Assembly (NCBI GenBank): GCA_021432635.1
Contig: MU270038.1
Location: 248,001-312,000, forward strand
Direction of reading: 5' to 3'
Source: Thozetella sp. PMI_491
Taxonomy: Eukaryota > Ascomycota > Sordariomycetes > Chaetosphaeriales > Chaetosphaeriaceae
DNA length: 64,000 bases
The position numbers and the translations under genes were made by a program. Under the pieces are notes generated by a model. The model saw only the letters and a list, made by a program, of their open reading frames with translations. It did not search any database and was not told the DNA's origin. Numbering within the stretch: position 1 is the first letter of the stretch; every line of letters begins with the position of its first letter. This document shows, in pieces, positions 26,100 through 36,879 of this stretch.

Positions 26100-29000
26100 T
26101 TATCTACCTCTGGACAGTCGTGAGCCCTTAACGGGCGCCGGGAGGCACGGGATCAGGTTGTCTCGATCTAACAATCCACAGTTAGCATTGGGAAAGCAGA
26201 TAATGGCAAGCACAATGCCACTAGAGAGTTTAAGGGTGCAGCTACTCACCCGCTTCGCTGTCAAACAAGATCGAGATATCATCGTGCTCTCCCGGCAACT
26301 CGGGCATGTCTAGGCAAACGAATGCTGCGTCGGCTGCCGCCTGGGGATCGTCAATATCGCCAAGAACCTTGGGTAGAGGAAATTTGGCGTCGTCGATCCT
26401 CAGCCCAAATTTGCTGCTGCGGCTAAAACACTCGAATACGTCGGTGCCTTTGAGGGCAAAGCTCATGGACTCGCCGTGGGAAAAGTCTTCAAAGAATGCG
26501 AGGAGTTGCATGACGCCATCTTGCTGAACCACCTGAATTCGGGTCATGCCGGCTTCCCACTTCTTGTGGATGGGAACAACCATTCTGCGGCGCGAGATGG
26601 CGAAGGCGGAGGCCACGGCGTCAAAGAGTACAGTGAATCCCGTGATAGATGTTTCGAAAGTATGCAGGTCCTGGACGCTGGGGAACATGTACGTCCGGAT
26701 GGATGCGGATTTTTGCATCGCATCAATACCCTGTGCTAGCCCGAGTGCGTTCTCGCGGGAAACCTTTGCCTCGGTAAGAGCGACCGTCATGTCCCTCTGT
26801 GGCATGCGATATACCATCAGGCAGCTCGGGTTAGCGACGTTTAGCCGTATCTTGAACTCTCCTGGGGCCACGTTGACGCGGTCCGTGATCATACCGTCCT
26901 TGAACTCAAATACCACGCGGAGCTTCTCGGCGAGAACGCAGGCTGGTCGCTCGCCGGCGTTGTCTTCGTTTATAATACGAGCTCTCTGCCAAGGCAGCCG
27001 GGACATTGCCATGAGGCCTTTGTTGCTTGTGTCCCCGTAGCGTTCAGAAAACCATATGCCCTGAAGAGGGATCTCGGCGTAAACCTGTTCCTTGGTACGC
27101 AGCGCCGTTCCGATGAGGAGGCTGTGTAGGCGAAGACGGTCTTTCTCGTCGTTGAAGGACAGCACCATATTCCCCTTGGCCCGGCTGTTCTCGAACTTGA
27201 GCGAGAGTGCCGGGTCATTCTGGTCGCTGCGCAGGAAGCCATACTGGACAGGAGCATGCGGATGGAAGGCTTGGTTGATGCCACTGAGCGTCTTGGTCCT
27301 TGGGCCTGTCACAATGGCAAGTCGATGGCCTACATGGTACGTCCGAGGCCCGGTGGCCGCCCCTTCTCGGGAAAGACGCTCGAATAGCGCAACATCGCAA
27401 TTGGGCACGGATTCCTTAGGAAACTGGCGCGATTGGGGATCGTTGTCGAAGTACTGGAAGGCTCGGAGCGTGGATCTGAAGACGAGCTGCTCGTCCGGTA
27501 GGGGGAACAAGGATGCCTGCACTTTGGAGCTAAAGTCATACATGTTCCAAAGCATCCTGTAGTCTGGCTGCGCGCACTGCACTACGAGCAAGAATCCTCG
27601 CGGGAGCCGAACGTCCAGCGTGCAGGTCTCGCTGCGCCACCGGACATCGTCCCAGGTCGGTCCTGCGGCATTGTTCGCCGAGATGCGCAGTTGCACCGTG
27701 TTGTTTTGGCTGGCAATGACAAACATAATATCTTGCTGCTTCTGCGGTCGGACAACGGACAGGATGCAAGGCATATGAAACCTCTGAGACCCCATGCCTT
27801 GCTCCATCAAGAATACATCCGCGTGGAGACGGCCAAAGCAGAAGAAGAATGGTGAATCTCCCAGTGGGAGGGCATCTTGCACTTCCATGCTGCCAACTGG
27901 CTGCGTTTGGGCGAGAGCCGAGGCTGACGAGCCCCAAAGGAGGGCGATAATGTCTTGGCTGAGCTGGGGATATTCAAGCCACACCGATCTATCGATAGCC
28001 TGAGGGAGCAAAGCCTCTTCTGGAGGCAAGAAATTGTTACGCTTCATCGATATGGCGAGCTTCCGCAAGTTCGCGACGAGGGTTTGGCGTGCCTCGTCCA
28101 CGCCCTGGTCGATGGGGCTATTCCTGGCCCCGGCAACTTCCGGGATGATCTCCTCTGACAGCCAGTAGCCCTTTGCGAGGTTTGCGTAGGCTTGCTGTTT
28201 TGCCATCTCGTTTCTTTGCTGCGCCGTCGGTGACTCTGGTCGTTCCCTCACCGCGGCTTCGAGAGCCAACCTTCCGGCCAAGAACCACCATAGACCTGCC
28301 CGCGCCAATTCTTCGAAGGAGCAGGACGATAGCGGCCGGACCGACTCGGAATGAAGGCGGAAGAGCTCGAATAAATGCCGAGTTCGGAGGACAAAGAGAT
28401 GCAAAGCATCTTCTCCCGCCGCAACCACTGCATCATGCAGGGTCATGCCAGTCTTTAGTGGTGATGAGGGCGAGCCTGAACCGTTTTCCCTTTCCAAGAA
28501 CCTTCCTCGCTGGCTAGGTACTCCATATGGCTGGTTTATGCTAGAATTATTCGAATACACGGAGGTGGGGCTGTTCTCGAGCGCCTCGAGCGCCTGGTTT
28601 CTCCTGTATTTAGTATCAGGGGATTCAGGCCGAGTAGGCGAGGAGGGCCGTGGCAGGTTCGGGGTAGGTGGGAGCTGGTGGGTCTGAGAGGGAGGAGACG
28701 GAGAATGAGGTTGCTGGTGCGGAGGGATCTCGGGCGGCAGAGAGACTTCTTCAGCCTCTGGAGATTGTGTCAACGGAGGGGCTCGTAGTAGGTCATGACT
28801 TGGTCGCGGCGAGCTTCGAGGTTGCTCCTTCTCATCGCCCGCTGACCGCACAGCATTGGCAAAGGCAAGGCCCTCGGCCTCACGCATCTGCGAGTGGTGT
28901 ATCTCGATGAACGACTTCCTTTTTTCGTCCTGGGAGGTCACAGGAGTGCCAAGGTACTTGGCCTCCGCATTCTGGCCGGCCGGTATCTCGGGCTCGGGCG

Positions 29001-29574
29001 CATCAGAGATGGTCGAGTAGCCTGTCTGGGTCCGGCGGATCGGGGTGGGAATAAATGAGCTTTCGTCTTCCCTCTGTCGTTCTGGGAATGCCCTGGTCGG
29101 CTTCTCAAGTATGTCTGCCGGGCGAGGAGGGGCGGTAACCGAAGTGACAGGTGGTGGTCTAGGTCTCCTGTGTCTGCTGATCTCCATCGTTGGCATGTCA
29201 CACTCGTCGCCGCCCTGCCCCATAATCTCTGGGAAGGTATCCACAAATCTCACCACGAGTCCCTTCTTGTTCCTACTCCTCGGGCTGTGTGATCGCTGGC
29301 GTAGGCTGAGGGCGCCTTGGTCGCCATACTGCTCGACGGTGAGGGCATTGGGATATCGGGAGGCACTGGACGTATCCAGCTTCGTCAGAACTGGGGGTCC
29401 TGCGTGGGCCACAGTCAGGGTGTCCGATGGGCCGCGTAGAAAGTCGTTCAAGTCGTTCGATTGTTCCTCGCCCGAAGCCTTGCGTTCGCGACCACCGAAG
29501 AGCTTCCCCATAAGTCGACCCCTCCGGGAACGGCCCTCCTCCTGCGCAAAAATGCTCGGGGGTTCGTTTTCCAT
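26100..29574 (-). CDS. Large conserved fungal protein of unknown function
   Basis: A first exon 29574-26250 (1108 codons) joined to a short last exon 26167-26100 gives about 1130 residues. The intron has donor GTGAGT, branch point TGCTAAC and acceptor TTGTTAG, and the phase fits; without it the frame stops two codons later. I do not recognise the family. Residues 1-385 are mostly disordered and rich in Pro, Ser and Arg, with a patch GLVVRFVDTFPEIMGQGGDE that looks conserved. Residues about 385-545 are helical (LHDAVVAAGEDALHLFVLRT; a Trp-rich segment ARAGLWWFLAGRLALEAA). From about 550 to the end the sequence is beta-rich, alternating and Arg-rich, in several blocks that could be PH-like modules, ending in an acidic DDISILFDSEA segment. 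No signal peptide or membrane segment is seen. A role in signalling or membrane binding would be a guess. The 5' end may include an untranslated intron. Confidence 0.8.
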
Positions 29575-30020
29575 GCTTTCGATCGGTCGTCAAGTAAGCG
29601 GTGAAGGAGGTGGTACGTCATGAGGCCCTACACAACAGTTGGACAGATTGTTAGGCGCGGCGACGAAACGGGAGCACAAGCACGAGACTAAGGGGGGAGG
29701 AGGGGGCTCACCCTGACCGAGGAGGCCTGACTGAGGATGCAGACGGTGGAGAAACCGCGGGACGGATTGAAAAAGCAACGAAGGCCTGGATATTTCCGTG
29801 GTTAACTGCGGGCTCACGCATGTGCACTAGTTTAGCCCGAGAGCCAAAGTTGTTCTCGCAAGAGTGTCGAGAATTCAGGGTGGTCGCCGACGTGGAAATG
29901 ACGACTGCACAGGCGCTGGCGTTGAAAGCGGGGCAGTGAATCCAGGATAGGTAGTTCCGTAGCGGAAAGTGCGACTGGTCAGGATGAGACCAAGAGGAAA
30001 AAATAGCAACCTGAAAGCGA

Positions 30021-30040
30021 AAGCTAAGGTACCTTAGCTT
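30021..30040. repeat. 20-bp perfect palindrome
   Basis: AAGCTAAGGTACCTTAGCTT equals its own reverse complement and has no spacer. It lies about 450 bases upstream of the start codon of the minus-strand gene at 26100-29574. It could be a dimer binding site or simply one of the GGTACC-centred palindromes that recur in spacers of this genome. Confidence 0.9.
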
Positions 30041-31487
30041 ACTGCTCTTGGTGAGGCGCCCCAATCTTATGCGGCACTGTGCAAACACATGCCAACGCCA
30101 AATCGATGCTTTGATGCAACCCCCAAAAAACGGTTGGAAGAAAAAAAAACCCCTACCTCACCAGCGATGAGGAATTTGTTGCTGCTCCCCTGGTGTCGTC
30201 ACACATCATCATGCCTTGAGCCTGACGGTCTCTTGGTGAATGTTTCAGGGTCGCAAGGGGCGGCGGTTCGCCCTCCCTTGTTGGCTCCTCCACCTCAACT
30301 TCCAGGGCAGCCCTGCATGCGTCACCCATGTGCGATTCATACGTACAGTCCTGTACCTCCACACTATCCACGCCATCGCACCTGCTGGCGACCTTTGTGG
30401 AAGAGTCACTGTTCAAGTCGGGTGAGACTCCTTTTGACTGACAGACAGGCGAGACAGGTCGGCCGGCGCCGTTTGGGCTGCCAAGAAAACCTGCCCAAAC
30501 CGGGGCCACAGCAACTGGCTGTGCTACCCCGTCCCTGCCTGACTTACCATGACGCTCAAGTCACCAAACCTACCTACCTACCGTGCCTACCTATATCCGT
30601 CCACCAACGCTGGCGGTGGTTGGAGGGTTGGAGGGTCCCGGGGGTTGGCACTTACCCAGATTGGAAAACGCGGGGCTTATCAATTCGCTGGACAGCCAGC
30701 CACTGGCCCGCAGCCCGGATTTCCCGCGTGTCGAGACAGGGCTGTGGCGTGCCGCCACTAGAAGACCGGACGATTTCACGATCGGCTTTGGCGAACAGAG
30801 ATGGGATGGGGCCAATTCGTCATGGGCTACCGTGGTTATTATTAGAGGGCGCGAGGAAAGCTCCTCCTGGGATGGCGCCTTAGAAGCTCCCGCCCTCTAT
30901 TACAGTATATGGATGCAACCTAGCCAACTTCGTCCCAGTTTCCAAGGCTGGTTTCCCTGTGTATGGATGCACTACTACGCGCCAACAAAGGTCATCCGAG
31001 TGCCCGCAGAGTACCTCGTGGTCTAGAATCGGGAAGCAATCCAGGGTCGCACTGCAGAGCGTCCTCCCAGACGGACATGCGCTTCCTTGCAGGTGCTTGC
31101 CTCCCAGCCCCTGCCAGCGTCATCTGGAGACATTTCAGCCCGAAGAATAAAAACCCTATTGTCGAGGCTGGTTAGGTAGTAATCTTTGCTTGGTATCGAT
31201 GCCGTGTATTGTCTCGCGCCATAGAGCGATCGTAGCCAACCCAGAAACAGCGCTGCGCCAGCCGAGCGACGCCTCGGCAAACCACCTGGAGGGCCCAAAG
31301 AGTGTCTGGCCCCTCGAGACAACGTCTAGATACTACATACACAATAAGCATGGAGGCCTCAATTGGGAGGCGTGATGGTGGGGTTGGAGAGAACTAGTCA
31401 ACAAGACCCGAAACGCCTAGTAAAGGGGTGATTTTGGGTCTTTGGGCTGCGGGGGTGCCAGGCTGAGGGAGTACGGGTAGAGATGCA

Positions 31488-31532
31488 GAAGAGGTGGAAA
31501 AGGGGCGGAAGAGGGGTGGAAGAGGGGTGGTT
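31488..31532. repeat. Purine-rich short direct repeats
   Basis: About three imperfect copies of a GGAAGAGGGGT-like unit stand in tandem. The block is strongly purine-rich on the plus strand. Confidence 0.7.
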
Positions 31533-32133
31533 GCCTATATCTTGACCAGCACGCCGGCACCGGGAAGCTACCTGGTATCGAATACCTATGCGTGGGGACA
31601 ACGGCGTCCCTCATTGGCCTCCCCCAGCTCGGAGAGCCGGTGTGCTTGGAGGTAGCCGGGACCAACAGGGCATGCTCGTGCTGAATGAAGTGTTGGGCTA
31701 CGGGTTGGAGGGGTTCAGGCTGAGCCCCGGTTGTCGCGGGAGCCCTGAGTGAACCTCTGAGACCCCTCCTCCCCCAGCTCCCCACGTCATTATCCCCCCC
31801 CAAAATGCTGCTGCCCCGCCTCATCTTGTCTCCCCTCGCAGGCTCCCCTTTCGCCGCCTTCTCGACCGAACGAGACACTCCCTGAGCTACCTATTCAGCC
31901 TCTCGTCCCCTCTCCGCTTGGCCTGCACACGAGCCGACAGGTCGCGGCCTGTCTTCAACTGACATCATTATCTTCGGTGCGCTCCGAGTATTCCGAACGG
32001 CCTGGCTTCCTTTCTCTTGCCAACCCCGCATCCTCTGCCATTTTTTTAAAGACGGCGTCATCTGTGCCTAGAGCATTGCACTCTTGCTCAGATACCAGCA
32101 AGTAACCAGCCACCACCCATCCGCTCTCCCAAG

Positions 32134-34244
32134 ATGATGGGCCTCGTATCCGGCCGCCGAAGGGCAACCTCCAATGCCAGTACGTGCTCTCCAAGAGCCC
32201 TATCAACAAGCCCTCATCGTTCAGCGACCCTCCCTCCCAGGGCCACCCTGACAGCTGGGTCGGTGTTCGAGGGGCGCGACAATGACCCGACCACAAAACG
32301 GGAGTTTCTCCCGTCGATTACCTACTCTTTCTAACGCGCTTTCTCTGCAGGCAGTCGGTCCTCGCATGATGGTGGCAACGGAGACCCGGCCGAGGACGAT
32401 ACCCTCGTCGTCGAGCCCGAGCAAGGCAATGGTGCGTCCCAGCCTTTCCCCCGGCTTCCCGGCCGCACGAAGCTCCCGTGTCGCTGACCAAGGCATGGGC
32501 AGTTCTGATGCACATAATATCCCAACTACGACCAGGCGCCGATCTCAGCAGGGTAGTCCTTCCGACATTTATTCTCGAACCCCGGAGCATGCTCGAGAGA
32601 ATCACGAAGTAAGGGTTGCCAAGACCGGCTGAGCCGAAGATTCGGTGCTGACAGCTCCTCACCCTTAGCTTCATGTGCCATCCCGAGATGCTACTTCCCA
32701 TCCCCGATATCGATGATCCGGTCCAGAGATTTGTTTCCGTGGTCAAGTTCTACCTAAGCGGATGGCATATCCGCCCGCCGTACGCTCGACGCCTCCCCTT
32801 CTCCGCCCTCGTACTTTTGGCGGCTATGACAAGGCACTAACACCCGACAGAGGAGTCAAGAAACCCTTGAACCCGATCCTCGGCGAGATTTTCACCTGCT
32901 ACTGGGAGTTCCCCGACAAGACCACTGGCTACTACATCGCCGAGCAAACCTCTCACCACCCGCCCAAGTCAAGCTACTTCTACATAGTTCCGCAACACCA
33001 TATCCGGGTCGACGGAACGCTCAAGCCTAGGAGCAAATTCCTTGGCAACTCTGCCGCAAGTATGATGGAAGGAACTGCCGTCTTGTCCTTCCTGAACCGC
33101 GGGAAGAACCCTGCGATAGGCGAACGATAGTGAGTGTTCCGGTGCGTAGCGCGGCAGAGCGCGGAGTCTCTAACCTTACCTCAAAGCATCCTGACTCAGC
33201 CGAATATGTACGCCAGGGGGATCCTGTTTGGCAAGATGAAGTATGAGCTTGGAGACCACAGCTTCGTACGATGCCCGGAGCTGGGACTGGTCGCCGACAT
33301 TGATTTCAAGACCAAGGGCTGGGTCGGCGGAACGTATAATGCTCTAGGGGGCACCATCAAGAACGAGCTTACGGGCGAGAACCTTTATGAAATCTCCGGA
33401 CTGTGGAGCGACGAGATGTTCATCAAGGACCTCAAGGTCAGGAAAGAAGGTCACAGAATAAAGATCAGCGCTAACCTTGCCTCAGACCGGGCATAAGGAG
33501 ATGTTCTTCAACGCACATCGCGCCAAACCGACTACGCCACTAGTCCGGCCTATTGAGGAGCAGGAGGAGCGTGAATCGCAGAGGCTGTGGGCGAATACCG
33601 CCCAGGCCGTCAAGGACCGAAACCATGAGCTCGCTACGGACGAGAAGACCAAGATTGAGGACATGCAGCGCGACGAGGCGGCCAGAAGGGCGCAGGAAGG
33701 CGTCGAGTGGCATCCCCGTCTCTTCCGCAGGGTCAGGAGCGGCCACGGCCACCCCGAAGAAGGCCTGGAGGATCTCGAATGGGTCATTAATGCACAGATG
33801 TATGACACCTGACCCCCTTTTGTTCCTATTCCAGGCGAGCTAACCCCCGTTGCAAGCGATGGCGAGACCCCTGAGAAGAAAACCGAGCAGGTGCTCGCCA
33901 TCTATCCGATAGTGAAGGGACAGAAGGGAAGCGAGAAGAACGTTATCCCTCCCAGGGCTTCGCTAGAGGCTACCAAGCCAGTCTCGGTCCCGGCGAGCGC
34001 TGAGGACGATCTGATTGACTTCGGGCAGAATGACGCTCCCCCAGCTGCAGCCGCCCCTATTGATGCCAAGCACAACAGCACGTCCGAGATTCAAGCAATG
34101 CTCTCGGCCACGGGCAACCCGGCTGAAAAGGGTGGGTCTCTCATTGACTTCCACGATGATCTCAAGAAGGAGCTACCCTCCGCCAGCATCAAGCGATCCG
34201 AGACGCAGGAGTCGCAAGACAGCTTCGTCGATGCGAACGAGTAA
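32134..34244 (+). CDS. Oxysterol-binding protein (Osh6/7-like lipid transfer protein)
   Basis: Eight exons with consistent phases: 32134-32179, 32351-32431, 32503-32608, 32669-32779, 32851-33129, 33187-33436, 33486-33799 and 33857-34244; 524 residues. The ORD domain fills most of the protein, from LMHIISQLRPGADLSRVV and LPTFILEPRS (lid and lipid-binding entry) through GVKKPLNPILGE to the fingerprint EQTSHHPP (146-153). That fingerprint has Thr where the general family has Val. No PH or ankyrin domain precedes it, as in yeast Osh6/Osh7, which exchange phosphatidylserine for PI4P between ER and plasma membrane; the lipid here is inferred only. The C-terminal tail is acidic and contains DDLIDFGQ and SLIDFHDDL, repeated LIDF motifs that may bind partners. 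The last intron was placed by the CTAAC branch point; acceptor 33856 is the only one in frame. Confidence 0.93.
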
Positions 34245-34788
34245 GAGAGCGCGCCCATGGCTCCTTTTCGAGGCATCGAATCTGCTTTTCCGGAGTAAAC
34301 GGGCTTTAAGAAGGGCTAAAAAGACATGGACGACCACTCGAAGGAGGGGACCATCTTGTTCCCCGACTACCGAAGGCTGGCCGTAATGGACTGGATGGGG
34401 GCTGTAATACACCGTAGAAACGATACCTTCGTAGATGCATTTTCTCGTTGCATTGGCGATAACAAGGCAAGGGAGCACTAGCAGTACACGCTAGGGTAGC
34501 CAGGTTTTCACATACTCGGCTGCGACCTTTCCTGTTGACCACTAAGTTGATGCAAATCTATTCTCGAAAACCCAACCTCCCCCCCCCCTTCCTTTCCCCG
34601 TCCACGTATCAAGCCAAGATGCGCCATCTTAACGAAAGAGAAACCATAACTCCCTCTCTCAGTCTTCACAGAAATCCAGGCTCGCGACGAAAACGCCACC
34701 ACTAGTGTACAGAAGCCATAGAGGCCGGTAGGTACCCAGGCGACTAGGGTGCTAGCGAGAGCAACGCTTGCTGCCGCGCTCCCGCGTT
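34245..34788. other. Convergent spacer between OSBP and alpha/beta hydrolase genes
   Basis: Two 3' ends face each other across 544 bases. A C-rich run near 34578-34590 is the only feature I see. Confidence 0.6.
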
Positions 34789-36095
34789 CTAGGCCTCGAT
34801 GCTCCATAGCTTGTACAGTTCTCTCAATGTCTCGGCAGCATGCGTCATAGGAAAGTCATGGCCAGCGCCGGGGATCACCGACCAGGCCACATTTTCACGT
34901 CCACCAGCTAGCGGCAGAGCGTCCTTCTCGTAGTCGGTGGGATCGACGATCTCATCCCGCCCTCCGAGGATCACCGCCGTCGTACCCGGCGCGCGTTCAG
35001 AGAGCTTGGACCACGCCTCCTCCTGCCCGATCAGCGGGGCATCGGCGACCGAGCCACAGAATGCCGGGATAAAGCCCTCGTGGTGTTTCACCATCCATTG
35101 CACGTAGTTGAGCACGCGCTTCTCCAGCGGGACAAGCTGGGCCCCGGCGTGCATATCAGCAGCCTCGCTTAGAGCGGCGGTCACTGGGTCCGTCTTGCCA
35201 AGCAGGTGCGTTGCGGCCGTTGCGATAGGGCTTTCGGGTTCGTCGCTGTTCCCTGGACTCGTCTGGGGCTCATTGGCGTCCTTGCGCTTCACGTCCGACG
35301 CGATCGGTTTCTGCAGGCGGCGCGCCGTGATAGCAGACAGAATCCGGGAGGGGACCAGGCCGCTAGTAAATATGTAGCGTGTGACGACGCCAAAGTTCTC
35401 AACGCGGATGAGGCCCGCCGGCGCGAGGAGCACCAGCGAAGATATCATGTGGGGGAAGGCGTTCGCAAAATGCACGGCGATACCGCCGCCCATGCTGTAG
35501 CCAATGACGCGAATGGCGCCATCGCCGGTCCAGGCAAGAGGAGAGGACGCCATCGCGAGAAGGGCCTGGCTTGTGTACAGACGGGCGTCGTGAGGGAGGT
35601 CGCCCACACCGTCCGAAAAGCCCCGCCCGAAGAGGTCGAAGAGCATGACACGGCAACCCTTTTCCACCAGCTTGTGGGCGATGATGGCTAGGGTCTGACA
35701 GGAAGTGCTAATGCCGTGTACCATTAGCACTTTGGGGCCGTCTTCAGGGCCCCATTCATAGACACGTATACACCCGTACTATGAGGATGGTCAGCCTGGT
35801 CATGATCCACCCGACGCAGCATGGTTGTCGCTGTCGGAGCTCTAGAACATACCGGAGTGGCCACGTCTCTCGCGCCGGGGAAGGCATCTGGCTTGTAGTC
35901 GAGCTTATCCAGCTCGTCCTTAGGCAGCTTCGCCACGACCGTATGCAAAGGGCCGGGGATGACTTTGGGCTTCCCGGGCCATAACGAGTACTTGAGAAAG
36001 CTCATCAGAGCAGCGATCGCGACAATGGTGGCTGCTACCGTGACAGTTGTGTTCGTCTCTGTCGGTTCCGACACGACGCGGGTGAGGAAGCTCAT
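34789..36095 (-). CDS. Alpha/beta hydrolase with N-terminal membrane helix
   Basis: Exons 36095-35853 and 35778-34789 give 410 residues. A hydrophobic helix near residues 16-38 (TVTVAATIVAIAALMSFLKY) suggests a membrane anchor. The hydrolase fold then begins around YGCIRVYEWGPEDGPKVLMVHG, with the oxyanion segment VHGIS, the nucleophile elbow GYSMGGG (Ser about 176), a likely acid Asp in GGRDEIVD and the His in GAGHDFPMTH. A lid-like insert (about 240-275) is rich in charged residues. The substrate is unknown; lipid or ester hydrolysis would be typical. The open frame continues upstream to an in-frame ATG at 36350, adding 85 residues rich in Ala, Ser and Arg. I chose 36095 because the helix then stands near the N-terminus. 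The gene is divergent from the acid phosphatase gene, 784 bases apart. Confidence 0.88.
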
Positions 36096-36879
36096 GTTGG
36101 CGGAGTGTGTGCCGGGGAGGGACGCCAGAGCCTCGGGGGTATTAAGTACGGAACTGCCGGCGACCAGCGGTGCAGAGGGAGCCCGAACGAGGGCCTGGCC
36201 AAAGGTGTCACGAGCAGCAGGATTGGTGCTAGAATTCAGTGCAGCAAAACCGCAGCCACGGGGTTGGGCGGAGCAAATGTGCAGAAAGCTCGAGGCTGCG
36301 AGGCAGTGACAGTGCAGGCGGACTGAAGGGGGTGAGGTCGGGGCGGCCACCAGGGCTGAATTGAACGGTCATCCCGCACTGGCAGTAGGAGGGGCGCACT
36401 GCCCACGTGGGTGTACGTCTATGGAGAACCGTGTGGCAGCGCTTTGGCTGCCCTTGCTGACTCCAAAAAACATGGATGAGAACACGGCGACAACCCCGGC
36501 GCGTGACCGGAGCCCGGCGCTGGGGAAGACTCATCGCCGCGCAGTCACGCCTGCAAGTTGGCTGCTTGCCTACCTAAGCTGCGTGCCTCCAACTTGTCCC
36601 CTAGAAAGAGCGGGAGGGTGACAGCAGGACTGGTGTGGTTTTATCATTCCCATGTGGTGTGTCCTTAGAAGGTTGACGACTGCCTTGTCCTTAACAATTT
36701 TGGTCGTGGTAGCCCCCGACTCGATCATTTCAATTTCAGGCGCCCGGCAATCTCAAGACATGCCAACCGGCGGTTTGTCTATCGACACGAACAGACAGCG
36801 CGAGGGACCTGAGGGGCCACGTTATCATCGGGACTGACTGGATGAGTACGCCCTTGATTGAGAGAGCGATATCCGCAGT
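36096..36879. promoter_or_regulatory. Shared divergent promoter, hydrolase / acid phosphatase
   Basis: This 784-base stretch separates two start codons pointing away from each other and must contain both promoters. It includes the CCCACGTGGG element annotated separately. If the hydrolase uses its upstream ATG (36350), the real promoter is only about 530 bases. Confidence 0.7.
36402..36411. promoter_or_regulatory. CCCACGTGGG E-box, candidate phosphate-regulator site
   Basis: A 10-bp palindrome with CACGTG at 36404-36409 flanked by GGG on both strands. The yeast phosphate regulator Pho4 and Neurospora NUC-1 (basic helix-loop-helix) bind CACGTG, and Pho4 prefers CACGTGGG. It lies 469 bases upstream of the acid phosphatase start codon. 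The function is inferred from motif and context. Confidence 0.5.

Larger units (their letters stand above)
29575..32133. other. Divergent spacer between the unknown gene and the OSBP gene
   Basis: A 2.6-kb stretch holding both promoters. It contains a 20-bp perfect palindrome (30021-30040), a run of ACCTACCTACCT near 30569-30600 and G-rich direct repeats near 31495-31532. Frames such as 30089-30883 show no known domain and look non-coding. Confidence 0.5.
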
